NCBI GenBank assembly: GCA_038848005.1 | Contig: JAWCNZ010000015.1 | Location: 1 to 41,892 of the forward strand | Reading direction: 5' to 3' | DNA length: 41,892 nucleotides | DNA from: JAWCNN01 sp038848005 | GTDB lineage: Archaea > Thermoproteota > Bathyarchaeia > Bathyarchaeales > Bathycorpusculaceae | In this document: one piece after another, positions 23,728 through 32,238 of the stretch | How the letters are laid out: every line of letters starts with the position of its first letter | Position numbering within the stretch: position 1 is the first letter of the stretch | Notes under the pieces: model-generated | What the model was told of the DNA's origin: nothing | Databases searched by the model: none | The model's input: the letters and a program-made list of their open reading frames with translations, nothing else | Made by a program: the position numbers and the translations under genes

Positions 23728-24102
23728 ATGATGGACGCTTATAGAAGGGGATGGGCGCAAAGGTACTTGCGAGAGGCAAAAGCGGAGCTTGAAGCCGCAA
23801 GGAAAATACCGTATATGGCTCTAAGCCTAATTTTTGAAGCTGTTAGAAAAGCCAGAAACGCCATACATTACAGCCTCGGCGAACCAGTATTTATAGAAGC
23901 AGTCATAAGAGAAGCCGCAGAAAAGCCTCAAGCCATAAACGACCCATTCCTCAAGTTCCTACTGAAAATAGAGGAGTTGATGCAACAACTCGCACAGCTA
24001 GAGGAAGTTGACGGAGAAAAAGCTGTTGAAAAAGCAGACAACCTAATCCAGTTAGCCTCAGACATAGTTGAAACATTAACCGAAGAAAAAATAGAGGACT
24101 AG
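23728..24102 (+). CDS. Small helical protein, possibly HEPN-like
   Basis: This 124-residue protein is all-helical and starts with a charged helix containing WAQRYLREAKAELEAARK, then LSLIFEAVRKARNAIHYSLG. The latter contains R-x6-H (RKARNAIH), which could be a HEPN-type RNase motif, but the match is loose. Two further helices complete a four-helix-bundle-like pattern. The gene follows eS17 closely and has a GGAGG upstream of ATG-ATG at 23728. It converges with an aminotransferase gene. No toxin-antitoxin partner (such as a nucleotidyltransferase) is present, so the HEPN label is tentative. Confidence 0.6.
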   Translation: MMDAYRRGWAQRYLREAKAELEAARKIPYMALSLIFEAVRKARNAIHYSLGEPVFIEAVIREAAEKPQAINDPFLKFLLKIEELMQQLAQLEEVDGEKAVEKADNLIQLASDIVETLTEEKIED

Positions 24103-24107
24103 CAAAT

Positions 24108-25310
24108 TTACAGTTTTCCGATAGCTTCAGACATGCGGTTTAAAGCTTCTTTAATGTTTTCAATTGAGTTTGCAAAGGACAAACGTAAGTAGCCCTCTCC
24201 ATATTCGCCGAAGGATGTGCCGGGCAAAACGGCGACGCCTGCCTCATTAAGCAGGTAATCGCTGAGTTCTTGACTGCGCATTCCCGTGCCTTTAATGTTT
24301 GGAAACACATAGAAAGCGCCATGTGGCTTCTTGCAGGTTATACCCCTAATTTTGTTAAGTCCCGAAACAATCACTTCTCTCCTTCTCCTAAACTCGGCAA
24401 CCATTTTCTCCGTTTCGTCCTGTGGACCCCTCAAAGCTTCAATGCCGGCAATTTGAATGAAAGCGGCAGTGCAAGAATTCGAGTTAGTCATTAGCCTAGC
24501 AACTTTTTGAGCTAGGTCTTTGCGCATCACACCGTAACCGAGCCTCCAACCAGTCATAGCGTAAGTTTTTGAAAATCCATCAAGTATAATCGTTTTTTCT
24601 TTCATTTCTGGAAGCGAAGCTATGCTTTCATGTTCACCCTCGTATATTATTCTGCTGTAAACCTCGTCCGAAAGCACAATTATGTCGTCTCTGTTGGCTA
24701 TGCAGTCCGCTATAGTTTTAAGGTCTTCTTTTGTTAAAACGCCGCCCGTGGGGTTTTCAGGCGAATTCAAAATAATCATTTTGGTTTTCTTTGTTATTTT
24801 TTCTTTGACGTATTCAGTGTCCATGCTGAAGTCTTTTTCCTCTTGAAGTGGTATGGGAACGGGTTTAGCTCCAACGAAGTTTACAACGGACTCGTAAATT
24901 GGAAAGCCTGGGTTTGGATACAAAACTTCTTCGCCCGGATTTACGCATGCGAAAATTGAAAAGAATATTATTGGTTTTGCGCCTGGTGTTACAACAACCT
25001 CGTCTGGGTCAACCTCTATTTTTCGGGTTTTTGAAATGTATTCGGCGATGGCTTCTCTTGCTTCAAGAAGCCCCGCAGACGGTGTATAATGCGTATAGCC
25101 ATTGTACAGCGCTTTTACAGCGGCTTCCTTAATGTTTTTTGGAGTGTCAAAGTCAGGCTCGCCGATTTCTAAATGCACAATATTTTTTCCTTGTCTTTCC
25201 AGAGCTTTCGCTTTTGCAAGCACTTCAAAGGATGTTTCCGTCCCTAACACTTTCATTCTTTCCGCAAAGATACTGCCCATTTCAGCCACGCATCTTATCA
25301 GTTTAGGCAA
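24108..25310 (-). CDS. PLP-dependent class I/II aminotransferase
   Basis: This is an aspartate-aminotransferase fold type I enzyme. The PLP lysine is Lys248 in DGFSKTYAMTGWRLGY, and LNSPENPTGG and GEPDFDTP are the characteristic flanks. Substrate choice cannot be read by eye; alanine, aspartate or a glyoxylate/hydroxypyruvate-linked reaction are possible. It follows gyaR on the same strand after 37 bases, and gckA lies beyond, which favours a role in serine/glycerate exchange. The TTG at 25310 has GGAGG only 3 bases upstream; an ATG at 25280 is a good alternative because the TATA-like TTTAAATATTCC near 25340 predicts a start near 25315. Confidence 0.92.
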   Translation of the reverse strand: MPKLIRCVAEMGSIFAERMKVLGTETSFEVLAKAKALERQGKNIVHLEIGEPDFDTPKNIKEAAVKALYNGYTHYTPSAGLLEAREAIAEYISKTRKIEVDPDEVVVTPGAKPIIFFSIFACVNPGEEVLYPNPGFPIYESVVNFVGAKPVPIPLQEEKDFSMDTEYVKEKITKKTKMIILNSPENPTGGVLTKEDLKTIADCIANRDDIIVLSDEVYSRIIYEGEHESIASLPEMKEKTIILDGFSKTYAMTGWRLGYGVMRKDLAQKVARLMTNSNSCTAAFIQIAGIEALRGPQDETEKMVAEFRRRREVIVSGLNKIRGITCKKPHGAFYVFPNIKGTGMRSQELSDYLLNEAGVAVLPGTSFGEYGEGYLRLSFANSIENIKEALNRMSEAIGKL

Positions 25311-25347
25311 TAGCCTCCAAGTAAAAAAACAAAGGAATATTTAAACG

Positions 25348-26352
25348 TTAAGACGGACGAGGTAAAGGTCTAATTTTCATCACTTCTGGGTTAACTAGGT
25401 TCGGCGGTTTTTTACCCTCAAAGAAAGCAACTAGGTTTTCCGCTACCATTTCAGCCATTCGAGAACGGGTTTCATAGCTTGCGCTTGCTATGTGTGGAGC
25501 CACCACTACATTTTCAAGTTTCAATAGGGGATTATCCATGGGCGTTGGTTCTTGCTCGAAAACGTCAAGTCCAGCGCCAGCTATTTTGCCCTCTTTTAAG
25601 GCTTGGTAAAGGGCTTTTTCATCCACTACTGGTCCACGAGAAGTGTTAATCAAATAAGCGGTTTTCTTCATCAACGCAAGTTTCTCAGCGTTTATTAAGT
25701 GGTAGGTTTCTTTTGTTAGGGGCGTGTGAACGCTGACAAAGTCTGATTCCCGCAGAAGCGTGTCCAAGTCAACCCTTTTTGCGCCTAGTTCCTTTTCCAT
25801 TTCTGGTCTTGGAATAATGTCGTAGTATAAGATTTTCATGTTGAAGCCTTTGGCTCTTCTCGCAACTGCTTGTCCAATTCTTCCAGCGCCCACGATGCCC
25901 AAAGTTGCGTCGTGAATGTCTCTGCCTTGCATCATCATGGGATGCCAACTGACCTTCCACTGTCCAGTGCGGACGTACTTGTCCGCTTCGACAATTCGCC
26001 TAGCAACAGCCATCAACAGAGTCCAAGCGAAATCCGCTGTTGTTTCGGTTAAAACTTCAGGCGTGTTGGTTACGTATATGCCTCTTTTTGTGGCTTCTGC
26101 AACGTCGATGTTGTCAAAGCCCACAGCCATCTGCGCAATAATTTTCAGCTTAGGCGCAGCGTCGAAAACTTCAGCGTCCAACTTGTCAGACAAAAGCGAA
26201 GCCAAACCATCAACATCCTTAACTTTTTCTATAATCACTTTTTTAGGCGGAGGAGCATATTCCGGCCAAATTTCAGCGTCAAAACGCTCTTTAATTATTT
26301 TTAAGCCTCTTTCTGGAATTTCACGGGTAACATACACTTTAGGTTTTGACAT
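25348..26352 (-). CDS. gyaR: Glyoxylate/hydroxypyruvate reductase (D-isomer 2-hydroxyacid dehydrogenase)
   Basis: The enzyme reduces glyoxylate or hydroxypyruvate with NAD(P)H to glycolate or D-glycerate. The NAD loop GAGRIG is at residues 155-160. The catalytic triad is Arg239 (NTSRGP), Glu268 (EQEP) and His287 (PHIAS). It is 334 residues long, as usual. The divergent gckA gene encodes the kinase for its D-glycerate product. An ATG at 26352 with AAGGGGAAAG just upstream is the start. Confidence 0.92.
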   Translation of the reverse strand: MSKPKVYVTREIPERGLKIIKERFDAEIWPEYAPPPKKVIIEKVKDVDGLASLLSDKLDAEVFDAAPKLKIIAQMAVGFDNIDVAEATKRGIYVTNTPEVLTETTADFAWTLLMAVARRIVEADKYVRTGQWKVSWHPMMMQGRDIHDATLGIVGAGRIGQAVARRAKGFNMKILYYDIIPRPEMEKELGAKRVDLDTLLRESDFVSVHTPLTKETYHLINAEKLALMKKTAYLINTSRGPVVDEKALYQALKEGKIAGAGLDVFEQEPTPMDNPLLKLENVVVAPHIASASYETRSRMAEMVAENLVAFFEGKKPPNLVNPEVMKIRPLPRPS

Positions 26353-26443
26353 TTTCGCTTTCCCCTTCCAGCAGAAAACTACGTAATCCTTTATTAATGT
26401 TCGCTTACAATTTTCATCAGCAACGCTAAAACGGGCGTTTTAA

Positions 26444-27820
26444 ATGATAGCCGTAAAAAACAAAGAGGCACTTATAAAAAATGGCGAAACACCGTTGGAT
26501 AGAAAAGCTAGAATGCTTGCTTTAAAAAGCCTTGAAGCCGCTTTAAACGCTGTTGAACCCCAACAAATAATAAAGGCAAAAGTGCAGTTGAAAGGTTCAA
26601 CGCTTTATGCTGATGGCTACTCGTTTGACCTGAAAAAGTTTGAGAACATTTATGTTGTAGGCGGTGGAAAAGCAAGCGGTTCAATGGCTGAAGCCCTAGA
26701 GCGAATCCTTGGCGATTACATAAAAGCTGGGTGGGTGAACGTTCCCCGCGGAGACAAACACAACACACGCATTATAAGACTTCACGAGGCAAACCATCCC
26801 ATTCCAGACGAGGCGGGCGTTTATGGAACACAGCGCATGTTAGAAATAGCGGAAAAAGCAGGCGAAAACGATTTAATTATTTGTTTAATTTCGGGCGGAG
26901 GCTCAAGCCTTATGCCGTTGCCAAGAGGCGAAATTTCAATAACCGACAAAAAAGCCATAACTGACGCTTTGCTTAAATGCGGCGCAACAATAAACGAAAT
27001 TAACACTGTTAGGAAACACATATCAATTTTTAAAGGCGGATGGCTTGCGAAAAAGGCTTATCCAGCAACAGTTTTAAACCTTATACTTTCAGATGTTGTC
27101 GGCGACCCATTGGATTTTATCGCTTCTGGACCGACAGTTCCAGACTCGACAACGTTTAGCGACGCGATAAAAGTCTTAAAAAAGTACGGTTTGTGGAGTA
27201 AAACTCCAACTTCAATAAAAAAGGTTTTGTCAAACGGAGAAAAAGGCTTAATTCCAGAAACGCCCAGGGCTGACGATGAAGCTTTCAAAAAAGTTTTCAA
27301 TGTTGTTGTTGGAAATAACCGGTTGGCAAGCGAAACAGCGGATGAAACCCTTAAATGTGAAGGGTTAAACACGCTTTTGCTCACTGCCATGTTAGAGGGT
27401 GAAGCCAGACACGTCGGAAAATTTTTGGCTTCAATAGCCCTTGAAATTTCCGTTTCTGGACACCCAGTTTCGAAACCAGCGGGCATAATCGCCGGCGGAG
27501 AAACAACCGTAACCGTTACGGGAAAGGGCAAGGGTGGAAGAAACCAGGAAATAGCCCTTTCAGCCGCGTTAAAAATGAACGGATTAGACGGAGCGGTTTT
27601 GGCTTCAATAAGCACGGACGGTGTAGACGGTCCAACAGACGCTGCTGGAGCAATGGCAGACGGAAAAACCATTGCAAAAGCTGTTAGGGAAGGATTAAAC
27701 GCAGAGGAATACCTAACCGAAAACAACTCTTATAATTTCTTTGCGGAAATTGGCGACCTCGTGTTTACGGGGCAAACTGGTACAAACGTAAACGACATTT
27801 CCGTAATAGTGGTGCTATAA
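26444..27820 (+). CDS. gckA: Glycerate 2-kinase (MOFRL family)
   Basis: The protein phosphorylates D-glycerate to 2-phosphoglycerate. It has the DUF4147 N-terminal domain (GGGKASGSMAEALERIL near residues 71-86, and CLISGGGSSLM) and the C-terminal MOFRL domain with GKGGRNQEIALSAA and STDGVDGPTDAAG. At 458 residues it has the full length of the archaeal type. It is divergent from gyaR, whose product feeds it. The start is ATG at 26444. Together with gyaR it would route hydroxypyruvate to glycolysis/gluconeogenesis. Confidence 0.94.
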   Translation: MIAVKNKEALIKNGETPLDRKARMLALKSLEAALNAVEPQQIIKAKVQLKGSTLYADGYSFDLKKFENIYVVGGGKASGSMAEALERILGDYIKAGWVNVPRGDKHNTRIIRLHEANHPIPDEAGVYGTQRMLEIAEKAGENDLIICLISGGGSSLMPLPRGEISITDKKAITDALLKCGATINEINTVRKHISIFKGGWLAKKAYPATVLNLILSDVVGDPLDFIASGPTVPDSTTFSDAIKVLKKYGLWSKTPTSIKKVLSNGEKGLIPETPRADDEAFKKVFNVVVGNNRLASETADETLKCEGLNTLLLTAMLEGEARHVGKFLASIALEISVSGHPVSKPAGIIAGGETTVTVTGKGKGGRNQEIALSAALKMNGLDGAVLASISTDGVDGPTDAAGAMADGKTIAKAVREGLNAEEYLTENNSYNFFAEIGDLVFTGQTGTNVNDISVIVVL

Positions 27821-27840
27821 CATAAAAAGAGCGGCGAAAC

Positions 27841-28125
27841 ATGGCTGTAACCATCAAATTCATCGGCGTTTTCCGCACAATTTCAGGCAAAAACACACTT
27901 GCCATAAAAATTGAAAACTCTATTCCCCTAAAAGAAGCCATAAAGAAAATAATTGAAGAAGCCCCCAGCCTAAAACGGGTTTTAATAGACCTTGAACTTG
28001 AAGACCCGAGACCCAACGCTTTGATTCTCGTAAACGGAAGAGAAATCAGCGTTTTGAACGGTTTGGAAACTTTGCTAAAGGACGGGGACGAAGTTGTTTT
28101 TGTTCCAGTCATTCACGGAGGCTAA
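27841..28125 (+). CDS. MoaD/ThiS-like sulfur carrier or SAMP
   Basis: This 94-residue ubiquitin-fold protein ends in HGG, the C-terminus that is adenylated and thiocarboxylated or conjugated. The strand FIGVFRTISGK at the N-terminus and the end LKDGDEVVFVPVIHGG are typical of MoaD-like proteins in archaea, which serve molybdopterin synthesis, tRNA thiolation or protein modification. Which of these applies cannot be read from sequence. It follows gckA by 20 bases and precedes the SAM hydrolase gene by 9, so the three may form one transcript. Confidence 0.88.
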   Translation: MAVTIKFIGVFRTISGKNTLAIKIENSIPLKEAIKKIIEEAPSLKRVLIDLELEDPRPNALILVNGREISVLNGLETLLKDGDEVVFVPVIHGG

Positions 28126-28134
28126 ACAAGGACT

Positions 28135-28935
28135 ATGCATCATCCAATAATTACTTTGACGACTGATTTCGGTTTAAAAGACCCGTATGTGGCGGAAATG
28201 AAAGCTGTTATTTTGGGTTTATGCCCAAACGCAACAATTGTGGATGTAACTCACAACGTGGAAAAGTTTAACGTGCGGATGGGCGCATACATTTTAGCTT
28301 GCGCTTCAAAGTTTTTTCCAAAAGGCGCAATTCACGTGGCGGTTGTCGACCCAAGCGTTGGAACGCAGAGGCGCGCCGTGATGGTGCAGACGGAAAAAGC
28401 CTTTTACATTGGACCAGACAACGGCGTTTTAGCCTTAGCCCTAAAAAACCAGAAGATTAAACATGTTTACGAGATAAGGAATAAGCGGTTTATGATGCCG
28501 AAGATTTCCAACACTTTTCATGGAAGGGATGTTTTTGCGCCTGTAGCCGCTTATTTGGCAAATGGAACATCGCCTGCGGAGTTTGGACCGGAAATTAGCG
28601 GAATCGCAATTCCAAGGTTTGCGAGGGTTGTTAGGCAAAAGAACGCTTTGGTTGGCGAGGTGTTACACGTGGATAACTTTGGAAACGTCATTACAAATTT
28701 TGGATGGAAAGAGCTTAGGCATGTAGGCGTAAATGTCGGCGACTTTGTTCAAATGGAAATTGAAAATGTCAGTTTAAGGTTGAGGTTTTGTCGTTTTTAT
28801 GCTGAAGTTGAACCGCAAAAGCCTTTAACGCTTGTTGGAAGCCACAATTTTTTGGAAATCGCCGTGAACCAAGGCGACGCCGCCGAAACCTTCAAAATAA
28901 AAGCTGGAGACAAAATTAAGCTTTATCGCTCTTAA
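28135..28935 (+). CDS. S-adenosylmethionine hydrolase / hydroxide adenosyltransferase (DUF62)
   Basis: Members of this family cleave SAM to adenosine and methionine using water. TTDFGLKDPYVAEMK at the N-terminus (with an Asp that binds the sugar), VVDPSVGTQRR and FHGRDVFAP carry the conserved Asp, Arg and His residues. The C-terminal beta barrel with GEVLHVDNFGNVITN is intact, so the protein looks functional at 266 residues. It is probably co-transcribed with the MoaD-like gene. Its end overlaps the convergent nadM gene by 20 bases. Confidence 0.93.
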   Translation: MHHPIITLTTDFGLKDPYVAEMKAVILGLCPNATIVDVTHNVEKFNVRMGAYILACASKFFPKGAIHVAVVDPSVGTQRRAVMVQTEKAFYIGPDNGVLALALKNQKIKHVYEIRNKRFMMPKISNTFHGRDVFAPVAAYLANGTSPAEFGPEISGIAIPRFARVVRQKNALVGEVLHVDNFGNVITNFGWKELRHVGVNVGDFVQMEIENVSLRLRFCRFYAEVEPQKPLTLVGSHNFLEIAVNQGDAAETFKIKAGDKIKLYRS

Positions 28936-29440
28936 CTAAATCGCGTAGTCTGTTAACGCCGTCTATTTCTTTAAGGAAGGCGGCAACGCTTTTGGGGACA
29001 AGCGCCTCCCAACTTTCGCCTTTCAGCATCCTCGCCCTAACTTCAGTTGACGAGTAAAGCTTTCTCTCGTGAAAGCGTATAGCCCTCACTTCATATCCAG
29101 CTTCTTTGAAAAGTCGGCTTGTTAAAGGTTCGTTAGAATAAACAACGTCAAAAGGCGGAGTGTAACCCTTCACGGCGGCAACCCACATCATATGCAAATG
29201 CACGTCTGGAACGGGTACAACCCAAACTTTTGAATGGTCTATTCCAGCCTCTTCCAAAGCCTTGCGAATCATAATCAATCTTTCGCCGGCAGTAAACGGA
29301 TTATCAACGCGATGGCTATATTGCGCACTGCCAACAACAATAACTAACTCGTCAACTTCTTTTAAAATGTCTTTTATTGCGCCTAAATGCCCCAAATGGA
29401 AGGGTTGAAAACGCCCAACATACAATCCACGCTTAACCAT
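28916..29440 (-). CDS. nadM: Nicotinamide-nucleotide adenylyltransferase
   Basis: The enzyme joins NMN and ATP to give NAD. The nucleotidyltransferase motif GRFQPFHLGH (residues 9-18) and the late SSTEVRARM are present, and at 174 residues it matches the archaeal NadM. The ATG at 29440 has a perfect palindrome about 40 bases upstream, which may be an operator. NadC for quinolinate use is elsewhere in this window (33448-34320) and a NAD-kinase-like protein at 16898, so parts of NAD(P) synthesis are scattered. Its stop overlaps the SAM hydrolase gene by 20 bases. Confidence 0.94.
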   Translation of the reverse strand: MVKRGLYVGRFQPFHLGHLGAIKDILKEVDELVIVVGSAQYSHRVDNPFTAGERLIMIRKALEEAGIDHSKVWVVPVPDVHLHMMWVAAVKGYTPPFDVVYSNEPLTSRLFKEAGYEVRAIRFHERKLYSSTEVRARMLKGESWEALVPKSVAAFLKEIDGVNRLRDLVKSDKA

Positions 29441-29477
29441 TCACTACATCCTCGCATTCTGATGTAAACCGCCTACA

Positions 29478-29495
29478 TTTATCGTTTACGATAAA
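29478..29495. promoter_or_regulatory. Perfect palindrome upstream of nadM
   Basis: TTTATCGT-TT-ACGATAAA is a perfect inverted repeat with 8-base arms and a 2-base spacer. It starts 38 bases upstream of the nadM ATG and overlaps a possible TATA-like ATAAA on the minus strand. The opposite gene starts 130 bases away with its own promoter. A repressor site for nadM is a reasonable inference. Confidence 0.5.
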
Positions 29496-29623
29496 ACTGC
29501 GATTTTGAGGGATATCGAGAAAAGAAAAATTTGCTCTTTTAAGTGATAGCTCATTTAATTGGGTTTAACTAAAATTTATTAAGTTTCATATATAAAAATA
29601 TAAAATATTGAGGAGACTGGGAT

Positions 29624-30205
29624 TTGAAACTTCTAACTCACACAGCTTTTGGTATGTTTGTAGGCACTATTCTCTTTTATTTTTTGGACATGGATATTGG
29701 CTTTGTTTTATTATGTGGTTTTGCCGCTTTTATTCCCGATGTTGATTGGAGAATGCAATATTCTTGGCATTTTGGCAACGTTCACAGAAAGCTTTTGCAT
29801 AATGTTTGGGTTATGTGTATTCTTGCAGTTGCGACTTATATGTTGTTCCAGAGTTTGATATTAGTTTTTGGTATAATAGTTGGGTTTATGAGTCATCTTG
29901 CAGTTGATTCCTTCACTGTTCGAGGGGTTTATTGGTTTTATCCTATGGGCAAAGATAGCGAAAAGTATCATTTAAAGGGTTCTTTCAGCATGAGTGAAAT
30001 GAAAGCCAATAAAATTGAAGAAATTTTGCAAGCGCTATTTTTTGCGTTAGCTGGATTTTTATTCCTAATTAAGTATGTGACATTGGAAAATATTTTTTCG
30101 TTTGAAGGAATAATTACAATAGCAATATTATTTGGTGTTGGATTCTATCTATACCAAACTCTAGGAAAAACTATAAAACGCATAATTAGAAGGTTAGGAT
30201 TATGA
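29624..30205 (+). CDS. YdjM-like metal-dependent membrane hydrolase
   Basis: The protein resembles the YdjM family of inner-membrane predicted metal-dependent hydrolases. Conserved polar residues occur as THTAFG near the start, FIPDVDW, HRKLLHN and HLAVDSFTVRGV. About five hydrophobic segments place it in the cytoplasmic membrane. Its substrate is unknown. The TTG at 29624 has GAGGAGACTGG upstream, and a TATA-like CATATATAAAAA near 29587 fits. It is 193 residues and converges with ogt across 11 bases. Confidence 0.85.
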   Translation: MKLLTHTAFGMFVGTILFYFLDMDIGFVLLCGFAAFIPDVDWRMQYSWHFGNVHRKLLHNVWVMCILAVATYMLFQSLILVFGIIVGFMSHLAVDSFTVRGVYWFYPMGKDSEKYHLKGSFSMSEMKANKIEEILQALFFALAGFLFLIKYVTLENIFSFEGIITIAILFGVGFYLYQTLGKTIKRIIRRLGL

Positions 30206-30216
30206 ATTGGGATTTC

Positions 30217-30804
30217 TCAAATTCCCGATTTTTTAAGTGCAAATTCAACTGGAAAAACAAGAAGCTTCTGCCCACAAACGGGAATTTCCCTCTTAGAAAC
30301 GAAGCCTCTTTTTTCTCTTTCTAAAATTTGGAGTTTCAGATTTAAGCCGCCGGAGTATCCACCTAACGTGAAATCGGAGCGGACAACTCTGTGGCATGGC
30401 ACTAAAGGCGCAAAGGGGTTTACGGCCATAACGTTGCCAACAGCCCTTGGGCTTCCACCCGCTATATCAGCTATTGCGCCGTAGGATGTAACATATCCAA
30501 TTGGGATTAAACGTGTAACTTCAATTACGCTTCTAGCGTAGTTTGACAAGTGTTTCGTAGCTAAGGAAAAACTGGTTTGTGCATCCCTTCCATTGTAAAT
30601 GTCATTTAAAACAGCGATTACACGTTCAGCGAAGGCTGATGGCTTATCTAGTTGACGGAAGGAAACGTTAAATGGAATTGCTGTCAGAAGGTTCCGCAAA
30701 GCTTCCTTTTCGTTAAAGGCAAACGCAGTAGCGAAAATTTCTTCTCCTTCAAAAGCCAACCCAAACCAGACGTCTCCAACATTTTTAACGTAAATGTTTA
30801 TCAT
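30217..30804 (-). CDS. ogt: Methylated-DNA--protein-cysteine methyltransferase
   Basis: This suicide repair enzyme removes methyl groups from O6-methylguanine. The active-site motif PCHRV holds Cys137, preceded by the helix-turn-helix and Arg-finger region (VTSYGAIADIAGGSPRAVG). The N-terminal ribonuclease-like domain (about 90 residues) is weakly conserved, as usual. The end, GFVSKREIPVCGQK, is typical but slightly extended. An ATG at 30804 is the start. Confidence 0.93.
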   Translation of the reverse strand: MINIYVKNVGDVWFGLAFEGEEIFATAFAFNEKEALRNLLTAIPFNVSFRQLDKPSAFAERVIAVLNDIYNGRDAQTSFSLATKHLSNYARSVIEVTRLIPIGYVTSYGAIADIAGGSPRAVGNVMAVNPFAPLVPCHRVVRSDFTLGGYSGGLNLKLQILEREKRGFVSKREIPVCGQKLLVFPVEFALKKSGI

Positions 30805-30922
30805 TAAATGCTTAACTCCATTTCTAGAATTATTAGAGTCTATAAGGTATTAACTCTGTGGTTGCCTTTTACGATTAAGTTTAATAGGTTGCTTGTGTAT
30901 ATGACGAGAAAAGGTGAACGGT

Positions 30923-31543
30923 ATGGAAAGTCAAGCGCAACAGGGCGGATATTTGTGGGTGCCGGGCGCAACGACGGTTGGCGTCGTATGCGCAGACGGT
31001 GTTATTTTGGCTTCTGAGAAACGTGTTTCTTATGGGTATTTGGTTGTGAGTAAAGGCGGAAAAAAGGTTTTCAAAATAACAGACCGGATAGGCGCAGCTT
31101 GCGCTGGACTGGTTTCGGACATGCAAATTCTTGTTAGGGAAGTTGAAGCCTACGCAAACCTTTTCGGTTTGGACTGTAACAGGCCAATATCCGTGAGGGC
31201 AGCAGCCAAACTCATGTCAAACATACTCTTTGCCCGACGGCTCGCTCCGCTCATAACACAGACAATTGTTGGCGGAATAGACGAAGAAGGCGCTTCGCTT
31301 TATGTTTTGGACATTTTAGGTTCAGTTATACCCGACAAGTATGCGGTTGTGGGTTCGGGCACCGAAATCGCCATGGGAGTGCTTGAGGAAGGATACAGGG
31401 AAGACATGAGCATTGAAGAAGCCAAGGATTTGGTTGTTAGGGCGATAAAATCGGCTATAAGCAGAGACATAATGAGCGGCGATGGCATAGACTTCTTATA
31501 CATAACAAAAGATGGAACACGGGAAGAATCAATAAAACTCTAA
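30923..31543 (+). CDS. psmB: Proteasome beta subunit with Ala at the catalytic Thr position
   Basis: The protein is a 20S proteasome beta subunit. The conserved Lys33 equivalent is Lys48, and the later region TIVGGIDEEGASLYVLDILGSV and SGDGIDF match the family. In active beta subunits the mature protein begins Thr-Thr-Thr-Val-Gly. Here the aligned residues are Gly15-Ala16-Thr17-Thr18-Val19-Gly20, so position 1 is Ala. Without Thr1, both self-processing and peptide hydrolysis should fail. A structural or regulatory beta subunit, as in archaea with two beta paralogues, is inferred. The ATG at 30923 has AGGTGA 5 bases upstream. No alpha subunit is in the window. Confidence 0.9.
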   Translation: MESQAQQGGYLWVPGATTVGVVCADGVILASEKRVSYGYLVVSKGGKKVFKITDRIGAACAGLVSDMQILVREVEAYANLFGLDCNRPISVRAAAKLMSNILFARRLAPLITQTIVGGIDEEGASLYVLDILGSVIPDKYAVVGSGTEIAMGVLEEGYREDMSIEEAKDLVVRAIKSAISRDIMSGDGIDFLYITKDGTREESIKL

Positions 31544-31571
31544 TGCGCTTTCATGTAAAGCTTAAATTGTT

Positions 31572-32234
31572 ATGATGCGCTACTGCCAAAACGGTGGAAA
31601 AACCACATTGCCATTTGAACTTAGTTTAGAAGAAGGAAAATTTCTAGTTGAGCTTGCACGTAAAGCCGTTGAAGAATATTTAAAAAACAGAAAACGCATT
31701 AAACCTCCAGAGGGCATTTCGGAAAAACTTTTGAAGCCATGCGGAGTTTTCGTCACAATAAACAGCATACACAACGGAGAAAAAGAGCTAAGGGGATGCA
31801 TAGGCTATCCATACCCAACAAACCCGCTGGTTGAGGCGGTTATCGACTCAGCCATAAGCTCAGCAACCCAAGACCCAAGATTTCACCCGCTTTCTTTAAG
31901 GGAGCTTGACAAAGTAGTTTTCGAAGTAAGCGTGCTTACGCCTCCAGAACTGATAAATGTTGAAAAACCAGCGGATTACCCTCAAAAAATTAAAGTTGGA
32001 AAAGACGGGTTAATCGTTGAAAGAGGACCCTTTAAAGGGTTGCTTCTGCCGCAAGTGCCTGTTGAATGGGGATGGGATGAAGAGGAGTTTCTATGTCAAT
32101 GTTGCATGAAGGCTGGTTTACCGCCGGACAACTGGCTTTTAAAAGACACTAAAATTTACAAGTTTCAAGCCGTAATTTTTGAGGAGGAAACGCCAAAGGG
32201 TGAAGTGAAGCTTAAAGCCCTCGGCGGGAAATAG
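31572..32234 (+). CDS. AMMECR1 domain protein
   Basis: The 220-residue protein matches the AMMECR1 domain family, found from archaea to humans, of uncertain function. The signature LRGCIGYPYP at residues 75-84 and the end pattern PQVPVEWGWDEEEFLCQCCMKAGLPPDNW are complete. It is probably the first gene of a unit with the glycosyltransferase gene, which starts 5 bases after its stop. The ATG at 31572 is followed by a second ATG, and either could serve. It lies 28 bases after psmB on the same strand. Confidence 0.92.
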   Translation: MMRYCQNGGKTTLPFELSLEEGKFLVELARKAVEEYLKNRKRIKPPEGISEKLLKPCGVFVTINSIHNGEKELRGCIGYPYPTNPLVEAVIDSAISSATQDPRFHPLSLRELDKVVFEVSVLTPPELINVEKPADYPQKIKVGKDGLIVERGPFKGLLLPQVPVEWGWDEEEFLCQCCMKAGLPPDNWLLKDTKIYKFQAVIFEEETPKGEVKLKALGGK

Positions 32235-32238
32235 CTTA

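Noticed and set aside
27058..27726. Minus-strand frame of 222 codons
   Set aside because: It is antisense to the glycerate kinase gene, whose identity is clear; the frame is a by-product of its codon usage.
30808..31017. Plus-strand frame of 69 codons overlapping the proteasome start
   Set aside because: It overlaps psmB in another frame, has no ribosome site and no family resemblance.
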